64,000 nucleotides of DNA from Anisakis pegreffii (lineage: Eukaryota > Nematoda > Chromadorea > Rhabditida > Anisakidae): NCBI GenBank assembly GCA_035041965.1, contig JAPYMA010000216.1:1-64000 (forward strand), in the 5' to 3' direction. The notes below the pieces were generated by a model. It did no database searches. It was not told the origin of the DNA and saw nothing but the letters and a program-made list of their open reading frames with translations. This document shows, piece after piece, positions 37,830 to 56,259 of this stretch; the stretch's first letter is position 1; each line of letters starts with the position of its first letter. The translations under genes and the position numbers were made by a program.

Positions 37830-40800
37830 TTAACGACGAATTACATCTAAAATTTCGAATAGTTCATCAGTATTCGCTGAAGTAGTTAAGGCTGTAGATC
37901 GAGGTATTGAAGTTGTGTTCTCTTGTGGCTGACGCGACTCTGATTTCGGATGTTTTCTCAATGTTCGATCACTATCGTCCAATGGCACTTCTTGAGTGTC
38001 TCCTTTCATTGAATTTTTTGATGGTAGTGATTTTTGACTGGATGAATTGCTGCCGTCAGCGGAATCGTTAATGTCAGAGATTGATGGGATTGAGTGAAGT
38101 CTGTCGACATCATTGTTAGAGTCATTGTTGGAATCAGAAAGCGACGACTTGTGATTCAAAAGAGCGTCCGAACGAGTGGAGCTCATCGATGCGTTCTCGT
38201 CTGAGAAGCTGCCCGCACTCGACAACGACAAACGATCTGGCACCGAATTATTGTCGACATTCTCCGAAGTGGATCTCGACGATTCACTTCGAAGTTTCAC
38301 TGCTGACGGCGATGGGTCTTTGGGTATTTCCTTGCTGCTTTTTGATACTTTAATCCTCCTGTTGTCTTCTCTGTTGAGCTCGAACTCTTCATCGCTCGAT
38401 TCAGATGAATCGACTGTTGGAAACTTCAATCCACGAATGAATTCAGATTCATCATCTGAAATGCAATCAATGAAGATTAATGTTTCTGTGTCTCAGTTCT
38501 TGTGACGGAACAAATAATGCACTCAACGAACCACTCGATAACGAGTGTTGCTCCGAGGTAGCACTGGCACCTTCAGTGCCCGAATGCGTAGCTGCTTCAT
38601 CATCTTCTGCGTTTTGCGGTAAATAATCCACAAATTCAACATCGCTATCTTCTACAAGCAATTGATAATAATCAACCAATTGTTAATAAACAACGACAAA
38701 TTAATACATTAATACTTTGGCCTATCACTGCACCACTCCCTCACTAAAAAATTTCTTCGGAAACGAGAGACTTTCAGCAACTCTTTGGTTTCACACTGAT
38801 TTTGTCATTCCGAACTTGGACAGACCATGTGATACGACAAAATCCACTTTGAAATTTTGCTTCCAAAAAAAGAAATTGTTTCAACAAATATTTGCACTAA
38901 AAATTTCAATGAATTTACCACAAAATGGAGATTTTTCAGGAATATTATTCACAATTGTTTCACATGCTGGGCCGAGCACATTAATGTAGACAGCATCTTC
39001 GATTGCTTTGTATTTACAATAAAGAAATTCTTTGACCGGTTGTAATACTGTTGCGTGAATATAGGCATACGCCTGAAATAACTCAATGATTATTCATTTG
39101 AGTATGAATGAAACTATTCATCGGAATAGGAACGAATACATTTACTGACAACAAAACGGTGAGATCAATCAAAAGTTTGATCAAGTTTCAATTGATGTTT
39201 GTATGGATCATTGTTGATTTTAACGAAAAACATTAACCTGTTTTAACAGATCAGCAACGATAACACAAAATGGCCAAATAACACTGTCTCGGATGGCAAT
39301 CCCCAACTTATGAAACATTTTCTTCATAAGCAAATACAAATCATTCAAACGCGCTTTCAGCCACCTGAAAAACAATATTGATGATACAGGAACAGCAATA
39401 ATTAGCTGCTGAATTGGAGACTTAATTTTTAAATTATTGAAATTTTTAACTAAACTTATCATAATTTAAAAAATTATGTTATTTAATCAACAATAATAAA
39501 TACTATTTGTAGTGATTAAAAGTAATAATAATAATACTGATAACAATTTAAAAATAATTGATAATTGTCGAACCTTTTGAAAGGAGTGAATAGAGTTCGT
39601 TGTAAATAAGCATAAAACAAAATGAGTTGCTTCTTGACATATTCCCTGAACGGTTTAATCCAATGGCCACAGAAAACGTATACCAAATAGTAACAAAAAT
39701 AATTGAATTTCTTCTGCACGGGAATGCCAATTTCCTCGATGAACGAATGCCTCAAACGCGGCCACCAATGAGCACACAGCCAAAATCTCAAGAACCGACC
39801 GAATGCACGCAGATGTTGTTTGACTGGAGCGAGTATTCTCTCTCTGATGCGGCATTTCAATTCTATTAGATTCAATCGAATCGAATCACGCGTACGTCTC
39901 ATCTTATCTCTAATCCAAGCAACAATCGCGATCATACTCTCTCGAATGTACTTGCCGAATGATAGTATTCTATCGTGAATCAATCCAAATGTTCCAACGA
40001 GAGCATTTCGAATCGCGTTGAAAAACGCGATAATGCCGCGTCGAACTGCACCGATACACGACACAATGCCGCCTCGAATGGCACCGATAAATGCCGTGAT
40101 CGCATGTCGAATAGCACCAATAAGACTCATAAACGCGTTTCGAACAGCGCTCAAGAAGTTGAAAAGTGCCGATCGAATGGCATCGTAAGCGTTGTGCAGT
40201 TTTGTGCGAATCCAATTCTTCGTGTTGCACACTGCACTGACGAGTGCATTTTTGAGTGAGCAGATGGCATCGATTGTGGATAATTTTGCTCGGAGGAACA
40301 CTTGCAGTAAACTGTTCGTGAACGATCGCCACCGACTGCGTACACCATTCAGAATTGTCCACAGAAAACGTTTCACATGATTGCATACAACTTAAAATTC
40401 AACAAATTCAGTTCGAATGTGAAAAATTTTTTAGCACACAGCTAAAAGCATCGAGAAATGTCATGCTTATCAAATCCCACAGCTATGAATGCTCTCCTTT
40501 CTCGACGTCCAGTGTTTATCGAAATCATATATTCATTCCCTCGTTCAGACTGTCTAGCGGTTATTACACATCATTACAGAAATCATTAGGGAATAAATTA
40601 GTGAAATGTACCAGGCAGCCATTGAAGAAGAAAGACATATTTAAGAGCGTTGAAGCATAGCAGTGAAGGTTGTAAAACATAGTTATAAGTGAATACTTTA
40701 CTGATCGAATAGGTTTTGCAAAGATTATCGTTGATTTTATTTGGTATCCTCTGATAATGCCATACCGGATTCAACACCAACAGTGCTACTGAAATATTGC

Positions 40801-41713
40801 TTTATTAGCATCATTCTACTTGTTCGAGAGGTACGATGATTTGCTGGGTTGGGTGTTAAGAAGAATCAGTTGTTTGAGGGAATACGATTGTGAATTATCG
40901 ATGTAAAATATTTCGAACTATATCCTGAGCATTATTATTGGGTTTTATCATAATGGCTGTTGCAATTCTCAAATTCGGAGAAATGAAACGATAAACATAA
41001 AACTTACATGTTGAATAAGCCATCCAACAAGCCTTTTCTAGTTCAGCATATTGCAACAAATATGCACTCGACAATGCTAGAATAACACTCGCAGTCTGAA
41101 TTTTTTGAAGTCAATTATAAAAGATCCCAAACGATACATTTGAAACGATACATAAATGAAGCAGCAGTCTTCTGCACAAAACAATCAGCACATATTGACA
41201 AAATAGAATCACCAAAAAGAAAACGAAACCAACCCTCAAACTGTTCTTAATGGGCCATATCAATAGATGCACAAGAATGCTGTGCTCATGAGTCGACGAC
41301 AATAGAATATCCCAACTGAAAACACCGATCGCCAATGATATCAACAGCTTTTGCTGAAGGTCATGTTGCAAATAAAACACGCTCCACCTGAATTATTGTT
41401 ACCATTAATACTTTGATATTATCACTGCATTGCAATTTCTATTTCACATTACACTAAATGCAAATTACCTTCATTTTCGGAGCATTACCGAAATATTCAA
41501 CAACATGGAAGAAGCGCAAAAATGAAAGCAGCAATTACTAAAGCGATGGCAAACAGTAAATGAAGATGTAATGCAATAAATGAATAGAATCGAAACCAAC
41601 CAAAAAACCGTATTAATCAGCATAAAATACGGTGCTGTGGCAGCAGAACGCCACTCGATTATCGATGAGATAAATTCTTTACCATCTGCGTATACGGTGC
41701 GCACTGAATCCAT
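37830..41713 (-). CDS. Membrane protein with a long array of 11-residue amphipathic repeats
   Basis: Not recognised. Exons: 41601-41713, 41234-41387, 41008-41095, 39574-40390, 39238-39364, 38919-39072, 38532-38651 and 37830-38455. All phases close, giving 732 residues. Residues 1-118 hold two or three hydrophobic segments (such as LLISLAIGVFSW). From about residue 136 an 11-residue register runs for about 30 units. It is clearest in units ending AIR, AVR or WIR (NAFMSLIGAIR, HAITAFIGAIR, GGIVSCIGAVR, RGIIAFFNAIR), 12 of them at 39843-40238, where the DNA also repeats at 33 bases. Later units carry prolines about 23 residues apart. The last ~250 residues are acidic, Ser-rich and probably disordered. 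Eleven-residue amphipathic repeats are known in perilipins, apolipoproteins and synucleins, which coat lipid surfaces; a lipid-droplet or membrane-surface role is inference only. Confidence 0.8.
39843..40238 (-). repeat. 33-base tandem repeat within coding exon
   Basis: Twelve 33-base units that encode the clearest 11-residue repeats of the membrane protein. At DNA level the plus strand shows 'tcgaa' followed by 'ggcacc' or close variants every 33 bases between about 39950 and 40180. Confidence 0.85.
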
Positions 41714-44700
41714 TTGCTATTATAAATGCCACTCTGATCTACCAATAAAATGACACAACAACAGCAATGAGACAAAGTTGTGATATATATATTCAACTTA
41801 ACAGAATGTTGAATGCGAATGAATACTCAACGTAGCAAATTAAGCAGATACGCTCAGAACTATCAGTTGATCAACTGATATCATGAGTATTAATCATATT
41901 CAACCACAGTTGCCAGATTACCTGAAATCTTCTTGAAGATTCATTATTCATTTCAGAAATCGCAGCACTGAGCATTCACCGCTACAGTACTCTACCGTAT
42001 TTCCTTAAACAACACACAATATTTCCCAAACATCATGCAAACCAAACATTCATTCAGTTCAAGAGATAATAGAATAGCGCTTAATATTACTCGTTAAAAT
42101 ACTAGCATATTGAATCAACAATGCAGTCAAATGATTCTGAAAGGAACGCCTACATCGAAATATCAAAAAAATTGATTGAAACACAACACGAAATAAATAC
42201 ATCAAATGAAATACCACCAGTTAGGTGTACATATGTGTAAATGCAAGCATATAAGCACCAGCACCACTAGCAGCAGACAACTTCATGGTGTTGAAGCAAA
42301 CCGCCTAGAGGACAATATTGATTTGTGGCTATATCTATCTATTTCGTTAATCATCGTGTGCTCGTTACTGACAAGTTTATATGTCAAAAACAGCAATTGT
42401 TCACATCTTTCTTCATGCACTAGTCGTCACGAACAATTGCTATTTCAAGTGAACTTCATGCAAAAAAACGAGTTTTTCAATTCTGAACTCAAAACTGCTC
42501 GAAATCAAAAGTGAACAGTGCAGTGTTGAAATCGAACAAATAACACGTTCTTACCAGAAAAACCAGTGAATGAATGAAGAAATGGAACAAGAGCCATAAA
42601 AAATTTTTCAACGTTCAATAATTTAATGAAATCATGCAAAGGCGAAAATTGCTCACATCAGGTGAAATTCGTCGAAACTGAATACAACACCTCAAAAAGT
42701 CATCCATCATACATTCAAGAACGTGAAATGAATGACAACAACAGTAGTTAATGTGCATTGCTATCCATATTTCGGTTGCGCATTTAAAAGGCACAAATTT
42801 CAGTTGAAAACCAAACAAACAATAGACTCGAAAATGGCGCAATGAATAAAATTAAAACATCTATTACACAAAGTCAACAATGTACGAACTGCTGCTCATC
42901 GTCCTTACTTTATAAAATGCTCTTTAAACAACTTTCACTGATAGCCTTCTGCCCTACATTCACCGTTCGTTCCCATTATAATAGCATTCCTCAGACAGAC
43001 TGTCATGTGACAGAGATCTTGTCATACGCACCAAATCAAATCCTAAGCCATAAATCCCTCTGAATCATCTCTATCCTGATCACTTTCTCAAATTCCATCC
43101 GGATATTTCATTTCATTTCACATTGATCGCCCAGAATCATTGAAGTTTTGCTTTACTATAGCTGCATTTAGGAAATACAACATTATAGTACATTCCGATA
43201 TGCAGTTAATATGAATATGAAGTATCACAAAATTAAATACTACATGTTAGTTATAAAAGAGATTGGACTGAGAAAATTACATTTGTTGTGATTACATTTG
43301 AAACGGTCTTAACTGGTAAGAAAAGCGATTGGTATAGGTAGTGATGGTTGTTGTTTCGAGGCTTGAAATAAGGGAAGTGAGTAGTATTTGCTGAGAATGT
43401 ACTACAACAGTGAATGCTAGTGAGTGAACGATACAAGTGTGTGTAAGATGAAGAGGTTAGATGGGCGAACGGATATTGTAAAAGGAAAGAATGAGGAGCA
43501 ACATTGAAACGAAAGGATTTGCGGATGAAACGAGGAAATGAATGCTTAAGAAATTGATTGAATGAAGTGTGTTGTATGGTTGCAAAACAGCTGTACATTC
43601 CTGTTTGCTGTGTTCATTTAAAAAAAGAACACATTCGAGATGATATGCCTAGTACGATTAATTCTTAGACATAAAAGAGTAGTATAAAGGGGTTGAAATC
43701 AAATCCCCATCTATCTCGTTTGCATTTACACGGTTATGTGATGTGATAGCACTGTTATTTGAATGAGTTTCAACAGTGAAATGAATAAAGATGTCAACAT
43801 AGTGCTGAATGAAATTGATTTGGTGAAATGAATCCGTAACGAGTAGTTGAAATGACGTATCTTGTATTACTTGCTTCTTTCAATTGGGCATGGATGCAGG
43901 AAATTGAATTGAAAAATGCGTTGCAATTCCCAATTCTGTATTTTCTTAATTTAATCGAATCTGAGGCATTTGCTTTCTGAATTTTGTGTACTTTTATTGA
44001 AATACCTCTCGTCAACCTCACAATCAGCAAAATGTACAGAGAATCAACCAACTTTCGTCACGCAATGGCATCGGAACATAAACAGTCTAATGTGATGACC
44101 CGCTTTTGATGAGATCGTAGTCTTATTGCAAACTTCACCTCTTACCTAACAGTGTCATACCCGGATAAGTTCTGATGCTTTGAACTGCTATGTACCTGTG
44201 CTTGTTATTTCGATTTTGATAATTTTTCATCGTCAGTGCAGTATATGAGAAAAACAGTCAAGGGCACTTATCAATCAACTGACAGCTCAATTGCGTATTG
44301 CTTGCAGTGATTGAATGTGTGAATGAATTTCGGTAACTTGTTCGCTTCATCGTTCTGTCTCAGAATGTTTGCTCCTCTTAAACTTTGCATCGATCAAATA
44401 TAAATAATATGAATTTTGTATTAACTAATAACTTCCTTACCCATCATCTACGAATAATTTAATGATAATGCAGAGGTGTGCATACATAGAATCGAGTGTT
44501 ACATTTCAAAAAAAGCGAATCATTTAATGCTTCGCTGCATCAAAAGCGTTATTCTGAATAACAAATCGTTCAGTAATATTTACGCGTAATATTGAAGTCA
44601 TTTTTTGAGAGACGCATCGAATACGATCGTTTCTTGGTGTCCGTTTGCGAGGTAAATCAGATCATGACGTCGTTATATGTGGTGGTATTTGTTCATTGCA

Positions 44701-45880
44701 TTACTCATTTAATGCTTCTTCATTTGTGGATTTGTTGCTTTTTGTTTGTTTTCTTATTCATTCATCCTTTTTTTTGGAAAATTAATCACTCCTCGTTTGT
44801 TTGTTTAATTTGCCATCAATATAGATTGTATTCGATCACGGTGCTGTAATCATTAAGAAAGCGATATGCGCATACTTCTGATTTTTGAGATCACACCGAA
44901 AACTGATCGCAATTAAAATTTTAATTGATATGACATAATTTTAAGAAGCGAATTTTTAAGTTCATGTGTTAAACTGAATTGAATTTACCATCGAATCTTT
45001 TTTTCTGAGATTGTGCAAATGGAATGAATTATGATTTTGTTATTTATCATTATGTGCATAAGTAAGTGTTTGAGTGTGTTTGGATTGCGTATTGACGGTA
45101 TATATGTGTGCATATATTCAGAGAGGACATTTTAGTACATCGTCCATCATTGAGTGTATGCTTTATCGTTTGCTTTTCGCTTCTTTCCGAACTTACACTC
45201 ATCATTATTGTTATTTTTAGTATAATTATTATTATTTGATAATTACCATTTATTATAATAATAAATCATTATTATCGACGTTGTTATTATGTATATCTTC
45301 GTGTAATTTTCTGCATGAAGCAATTTATTCACTGAGTTATGCAAAGAAAAACTATTGAAAAATCAATTAAAATTCAATTATGTTTACACGCCAATGAATC
45401 GTTTTCAACTTTTTTATGATGTGCAGAAACCTTCGAAATATAATTTTATTTGATCGCATTAATTATTATTAATTGTTGCGTATGAAATATTTATATGGAT
45501 CTTTTCGTTTCCTTTTCAAATTTGACATTCATAATTGTTACGTCTGTCTTGAGATAAGTCAAATTTGCTTCTTTTCATTCACTCATGTATTGCGTCGTCG
45601 CTTAATCAAATGCACTATCAGTATTATGCTTGAAGCAGATTCCTCATTGCCGATATCGAATAACTGCAAAGATCCTAGAATCGTTATAGTCGTTTATTTT
45701 TTCAATTGCTGTAATTAATTCTGACTTTAGAATATTCATGTTGTCAATTGCTGAAAGTAAACAGCACAAATAAATGAATGATATATTTTTTGTGCGTTAT
45801 TTGCATATAGTACGAATACAACGTTGAGTAGTTGGTTATGAATATTTGGTTCAGATATAAAGTGAAATGCATAATTTCAG
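41714..45880. other. Divergent intergenic region, 4.2 kb
   Basis: Lies between the 11-mer membrane protein gene (minus) and the chimaerin gene (plus). Scattered frames of 70-115 codons occur on both strands (for example 42206-42514 and 43251-43598) without splice context or family resemblance. ATT/TAA-rich runs occur at 45210-45290. Promoters of both neighbours are expected here. Confidence 0.45.
45872..45880 (+). promoter_or_regulatory. Candidate trans-splice acceptor for the chimaerin gene
   Basis: ATAATTTCAG ends three bases before ATG 45884. No upstream exon in phase was found, so spliced-leader addition here is the simplest 5' end. Confidence 0.5.
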
Positions 45881-45883
45881 AGT

Positions 45884-48812
45884 ATGCAAGATGAGTTCGA
45901 TTACTGGAAACAGAAACTTTATTTATTGCAAGAGGCCGCACCTCGCCCTTTGGCTGTCAAATGCTTCGTGAAACCTGCCGTAATACCACCGCAGGTAAAT
46001 AGTAACATATTTGTCTGCTCTCATCGATTCGTTGTTCAATTCTAGAGCATTCTACCGTCCTTCAAAATTACAAAGCAGGCGGTTGTAAGAAGGCCAACTT
46101 TTTCTTATCTACTTATCTTTTTCTTATCTTTCTTATTTTACCTCATCTTCTTATATTTTCTTATCTTTTTCTTATCTAAAAAACACTCAAAGATTTGCCG
46201 TGATTAAGTATGATATTTTCACCGCGATTATTATTTGTTATTATTATTGTTATCGTTACTGCTATTATTGTCTACCACTATTATTGTTTTATTATTATCA
46301 TTATTATTATTACTATTTTTGTTATAATTATTATTGTCGTTGTTTTAGTATGGTGATGAATTCCATGGCTTGATAGAACGAGACATAGCCGAAAAAATGT
46401 TACGTGAACGGGGTGAAGGAGCCTTTCTGGTTCGTGCCTCGAAGCGTTCTCAAGACGCAGCAACGTTGTGTATGTTATTTGACAACCACGTGCTTAACTA
46501 CAAATTATACTACGATGGAATGCATTACGTCGGTGAGAAAAGGTGACTTCTTTGACATGATTCGACGATTTTCATTCAGATTGCATCAGTGTTGATGAGG
46601 AATTTTTATAGAATCCAATGGAATATTTAATAATTCATAGTCATGATGCAGTACAATGAACTTATGAAATTCCATTCGAAATGCTAATCATTTTCCCAAT
46701 GACTTCAAAATAAGCTCCTCTCAAATGGAGAAAAATTTTGAGATTTTATTTGCCTTCGTCAAACAATAAGGTGGTTCCATAAAACAAATCAATGAATAAA
46801 AAATGAACAATTAAAGGTTCGAAACATTAGAAGAGCTAGTAGCTGATGGTTTGATAACGATGCATATGGAGAAGCATGCGAATGATTATATCCAACGAAT
46901 GGCTGATGAAGCAATCTACGAGTACAGTCCGTATTCACAGTACCAAAAAGCGAACGACTCTTCGAAACGGATTCAACCGATCGCCAGATGTCATAACTTC
47001 GTTTCGGCGACATTTCGAATTCCGCATTATTGCGATTATTGTCGGAATTTTATGTGGGGTCTTGTTCAGCAGGTTACTACTCTTGAATTGTTGTTTGTTG
47101 AAGAGTAATCGAGAGCAGTCAGAGGTTTTGTGAATGAATTGATGATGAAGTGATTGTTGTACGATGATAGAGTGATAAAGTGATATTGACCAAGGGAGTG
47201 AAATGCGAGGATTGTGGCTTTAGTGCACACAAGAAGTGTAGTGAACGAGCTCTGAACGATTGCCATCCAGAGGCGAAGTATGTGAAGAGAATGTTTGCCG
47301 TGGATATCAGTACGTTGTGCATGGCACATGCAGTCTCCATACCACCGGTTGTGTCGTTGTGTATCAACGAGGTGGAGGCTCGGGGCATTCAGGTGGAGGG
47401 CATCTATCGGGTCAGTGCAAGCTTAGTTCTGTTCTTTCGTAACTGCACCCTTTAATATTATTGAGCTCATCTGAATTTGAACTTATCGTTGAACGTTTGA
47501 TTCCGTCAACTACAGTTTTGATCATCCTTTTAACACCTGTTCGGTTTATGTGAATTTTTTTTAAAAATTTACATTCTTTCTTAAAATGTTTAGTTCTTCA
47601 TCAGTTTTTGTGATAAAACTCTAATTCTTTAATAATTCAATAATTTAAGTGCAAATTATGTAATTCTATTGCTTTTTGTTGCAATAGGCGATGATTCTAT
47701 TGCAATGGGCTATAAATCTTTTCTGGATTTCTATTCCATTTCTGTGAATTAGAAAAAATGACGATTGAAAGTTACCTTGAAAAAATTACCACACCTCATG
47801 TAATTAGTATTGATCAAGTTGAAATTCACCTAATAGTGATCAGTGCAGTTCAGCAGTAATGAATAAGTGATCAATGCAGGTATCAGGATCACACGAACAG
47901 ATGGAGAAGTTGCGACGACTATTTGACACGCAGCATCGAGTTGATTTGTCGATGGTGGAAGATATTCATACGGTTGCGGGTTTATTAAAGCTTTACTTGC
48001 GTTTGTTACCCCAACAGCTTATACCCTTCTCGGTGTATCGTTCTTTGCTGAATGCGTTCACTTCGAACCGAAATACACACGACCGTATGAAGGCGTGCAG
48101 GTTTCGTTCATTTAACTACTTGCTTTCGTTTGATACATTTTAGTCATTTCACTCTGATTCAATTTGATTACAATTATTTTGATACATATCATTTATTTTT
48201 TCGTTTTTTACTCAACAGTTAACATTTGATTTGATAGAATACCGTCGTTGATTGAAAAGTTAGAGCAATGTTTCCATAGACCAATGTTTTCATGGAAGTG
48301 CATCCAATTAAGTTTCTTACACTTTCTCACGAGAAATAAATGGAGCGAGTGAAAAAATTCCAATTATTCAAGTCTATTGAATAAAATCAGATCTACTGAA
48401 TTTGTTCTATTTTGTGAACGTTTTTCGTGTTGTTTTAATTGAAATGTTCCAGTTAGAGTTAGTTATGTTTGCTTTTAGAAATAGGGTTTATTATTGCTGA
48501 TTCTAGATTTAAAATATTATTGAGGTGCGATATGATTTGTTTGCTGAGAATAGTGAATATTTCAGGAAAGCGCTAAAAGAACTGAATGAATCAAACGGAC
48601 GTACTCTAATAGCTCTGTTGAAACATATGCAAAGAATAGCCTCTCAGAGTGATGTAAATAAGATGAGTATCGAGAATCTTGCGACCATATTCTCACCGAC
48701 TCTGTTTTGTAGCGGAACTGTGCCTGCCTTACCCCAGCAACAACACCATTTATTACATTTTTTAATATTAAACCCTAATATCGTTCCTTTCGCGCCTCCC
48801 TCAGTGCAATAA
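45884..48812 (+). CDS. chin-1: Chimaerin-type Rac GTPase-activating protein (SH2-C1-RhoGAP)
   Basis: Diacylglycerol-responsive GAP that switches off Rac. Exons are 45884-45994, 46349-46542, 46817-47072, 47195-47410, 47880-48100 and 48566-48812; phases close, giving 414 residues. The SH2 domain (about residues 38-145) has GAFLVRAS with the phosphotyrosine-binding Arg, and LYYDGMHYVGEKRFE. The C1 domain runs from HNFVSATFRIPHYCDYCRNF to DCHP, with the full zinc-ligand pattern and the FMWGLVQQGVKC segment. The RhoGAP domain (about 205-400) has IEGIYR-type arginine finger VEGIYRVSG, VAGLLKLYLRLLPQQLIPF and MSIENLATIFSPTLF. The start at 45884 follows a TTTCAG acceptor by three bases. Longer vertebrate chimaerins have extra N-terminal sequence; an upstream alternative exon cannot be excluded. 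Intron 1 holds a CTTATCTTTTT-type minisatellite. Confidence 0.94.
46090..46182. repeat. Minisatellite of CTTATCTTTTT-like units
   Basis: Seven or so imperfect copies of a 10- to 13-base pyrimidine unit (CTTATCTTTTT and variants) in intron 1 of the chimaerin gene. ATT-rich sequence follows to about 46340. Confidence 0.8.
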
Positions 48813-51440
48813 TAATAATGATCAGTTTATTTGTTGCTAGCATCAATTTTAGTTCATCGTTGTTCGAAGTGAAGTGAAGTATTTTGTTTTGAAAGAAACA
48901 TTTATTTCAAAATGTTTCTGTATTGGTTCACCGTCGTTTCTGTATTAATATTATTATTGTTGTTGTTGTTGTGATCATTGGTCATGCTGTTGCACATTGT
49001 CATTCATCGTTATTGTCTTCAAATGAATAAGACAAATAATAACGAACGATGTATTTATAGCTTCATGTAATCGGTTTTAACGCATAATTTGTTTCCGTCA
49101 AAATTTTTGAATCATAATTTATGTTGAGTGCCTGCTGCCAATCTCTTTAATTATTTACGTAAACTTTGATTTGTTTTGTTTTTTTCTGTTGATATTCTCC
49201 TCTTCTTTGTTTTGGCTGTTGTTTTGTTGTAAGAATGATTGTTTATCGAGAAAAATTTGAAAGGATTTATTTCTCATATTCAGCATAATTTCTGCAATTA
49301 GTTTTGAAATGTTCCTCTCATTTATTGGAAAATCACAAACAAGGAAATACTTCTTTCTGTTTTAATATTTTCATGCAATCAATCGTAATGACGAGAATAA
49401 TTCGCTGTTCAATGGACGTGTAATTATTTGACTATATGGAATGGTTGAAAAATGTGTTTATTTGAAAATTTTACGTACGGATACGAGTAAATTTATTTTG
49501 AATTTTTGAAAGAGTATTTCAGAGATGATCATTAGTTCTCGTTAAATGAATTAATTATCTCCTAAAGCCTTTGTTGGTTGTTTGCTAATGATGCGTCAAG
49601 TGTTGTTGTCTTTTATGCTCTTCACTTGAATGGTGCTTTACACACGTGAACCTAATCGAAATTCTCGTTTTGAGGCAATTAACTTCCGTCCTTAATGAGG
49701 GCAATTGATCTCAAATCGTAGTCATGACCATTATCCAGCCGTAAATTTAAGTTGAATTTCGGCGGATCTCACTCGAAGAAAAGTTTTTTTTCAAATTTGC
49801 AAATAAACTTTTTGGTTGTACTTGTAAAGATGTAAGTAGTAACATTTACATTCATCGAATTGAATTCGTATGGTTTATTGAATGCCATAGGATTATAGTT
49901 GATGAAATGTATCTCCTCTAATCGATCTGTTTTTAATATCCAAAAATGCGCTCATTATCATCGTATTGATATCCGTTCGTTATCGTCCGAATGCTTGGAT
50001 TGACTTCACTGTTGTTTTTGTTGTTGTGTTATGCAGTATTTTGTTTATTTGAATCGATTCATCTTGCCCATGAATATCTTGCTCAGGTTGTTACTGTTGA
50101 TGTTATGATTTGTTTGTATTATTTCTTGACTTATAAATAAACTCATAGATACATTTTCAAACAATTCAATGTGAAACAATTTGGTGAAGTGAAACAAAAT
50201 GCACAAAACCATTTGAATCAGAATCAGTCTTCAATAAACGATTGAAGAACTGACTAAGAGCAGTTATCGCATGGGTAGTGAAATTGACTTGATTGAAACA
50301 AAAAAAATCGTTTTTGTTTCAGTACCGTTAATTGAGCAGCAAACGATTTGAAAAAAGAAAACGATAGTCTGAAGTGGAGGAAGTGAGTTATTATTAGTAT
50401 CATTCGAACACGATACAGATTGAGTTTAATTTCATTGATGGGAATATCGTGAACTATTTATTTAATTTGAAATGCATGAAGTTTCAAACAACGACCAGTA
50501 AAACCATACGAAAGTGAGCAGTACAAAAGCAGTTACAAAACAAAATCATACTGCATGAACGGCTACTCGAAACGGCTTCGGTTCATCCGATAGAATAATC
50601 CGGATACGGATAATCTTAACAAGTATGTCAAATGACACTCAATAGACTATATCCTATATCTATACGACTAATTCTAAATTTCAGAGCAACGTCAACGATC
50701 GATACGATCTGACATATCACCGAGATTTCACAACAAAAACAAACACGAAACAAAATAATATCACCAACTGAATTTTCTCCTAAACAACCAATCGCAAAAA
50801 AATTGTACGTAAAACGTATACATAACGTAATAAATACAATCACAACATATTGTTATTATAACAATACCATTCACAACAATTTCACCATTTGCGTCTTAAA
50901 AGAGGACTCAACTCGAATTATAAATACAAAGCAATTATAAAAGCTGCTGTCATGTTTTACGATTCGTTACATATTTTAAGAATACGATTTAAAAAAATTA
51001 AGTGAAATCAAAAAAAGATCGAGAGAAATTAATGCGAAGACCAGCTAACAAATGAACAATAACACAGAAGAATGTTTTTTTGTTGTGGAAATAAACGAAA
51101 ATAATCGTTAAGCAATGTAAAAATTTATATTAAAATGACAAAAACAATCGAAGGACAACAATACATAATAACAGCAATGATAATGATGATATCAGTAACA
51201 AAAACGACCATATCAGATAACAATATGACGAAACAATCTCATCTCCTTATCCATGCAAAAATATTCCATCTGAAATCGCGACACGAATACTCATTAAAAG
51301 GATGCACGAGATGAAACATCAATTAACACATCAAAATCAAGTAATCACTTCAATTTGCCTTGAAACATGTTCATGAAACGACGAATTGCTAAATCTCCTA
51401 AATCCTAATATCAGCGATAATACGATCCACGCGCCTTCCT
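48813..51440. other. Convergent intergenic region, 2.6 kb
   Basis: Between the 3' ends of the chimaerin gene and the C92-ALDH9 gene. No coding exon or RNA gene recognised. Short GTT/TTG runs occur near 48955-48980. Confidence 0.5.

Positions 51441-56259
<4,819 letters not shown>

Noticed and set aside
39970..40386. 138-codon frame and other long frames overlapping the 11-mer repeat exon
   Set aside because: They are shifted readings of the 33-base repeat; the chosen frame is the one that closes phases with its neighbouring exons and shows the 11-residue pattern.
42206..42514. 102-codon plus-strand frame with one hydrophobic segment
   Set aside because: No family resemblance and no supporting signals in a 4-kb AT-rich spacer; a frame of this length can occur by chance.
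43251..43598. 115-codon minus-strand frame
   Set aside because: Low-complexity His/Ser/Phe-rich translation of a purine-rich plus strand, with no splice context or homologue.
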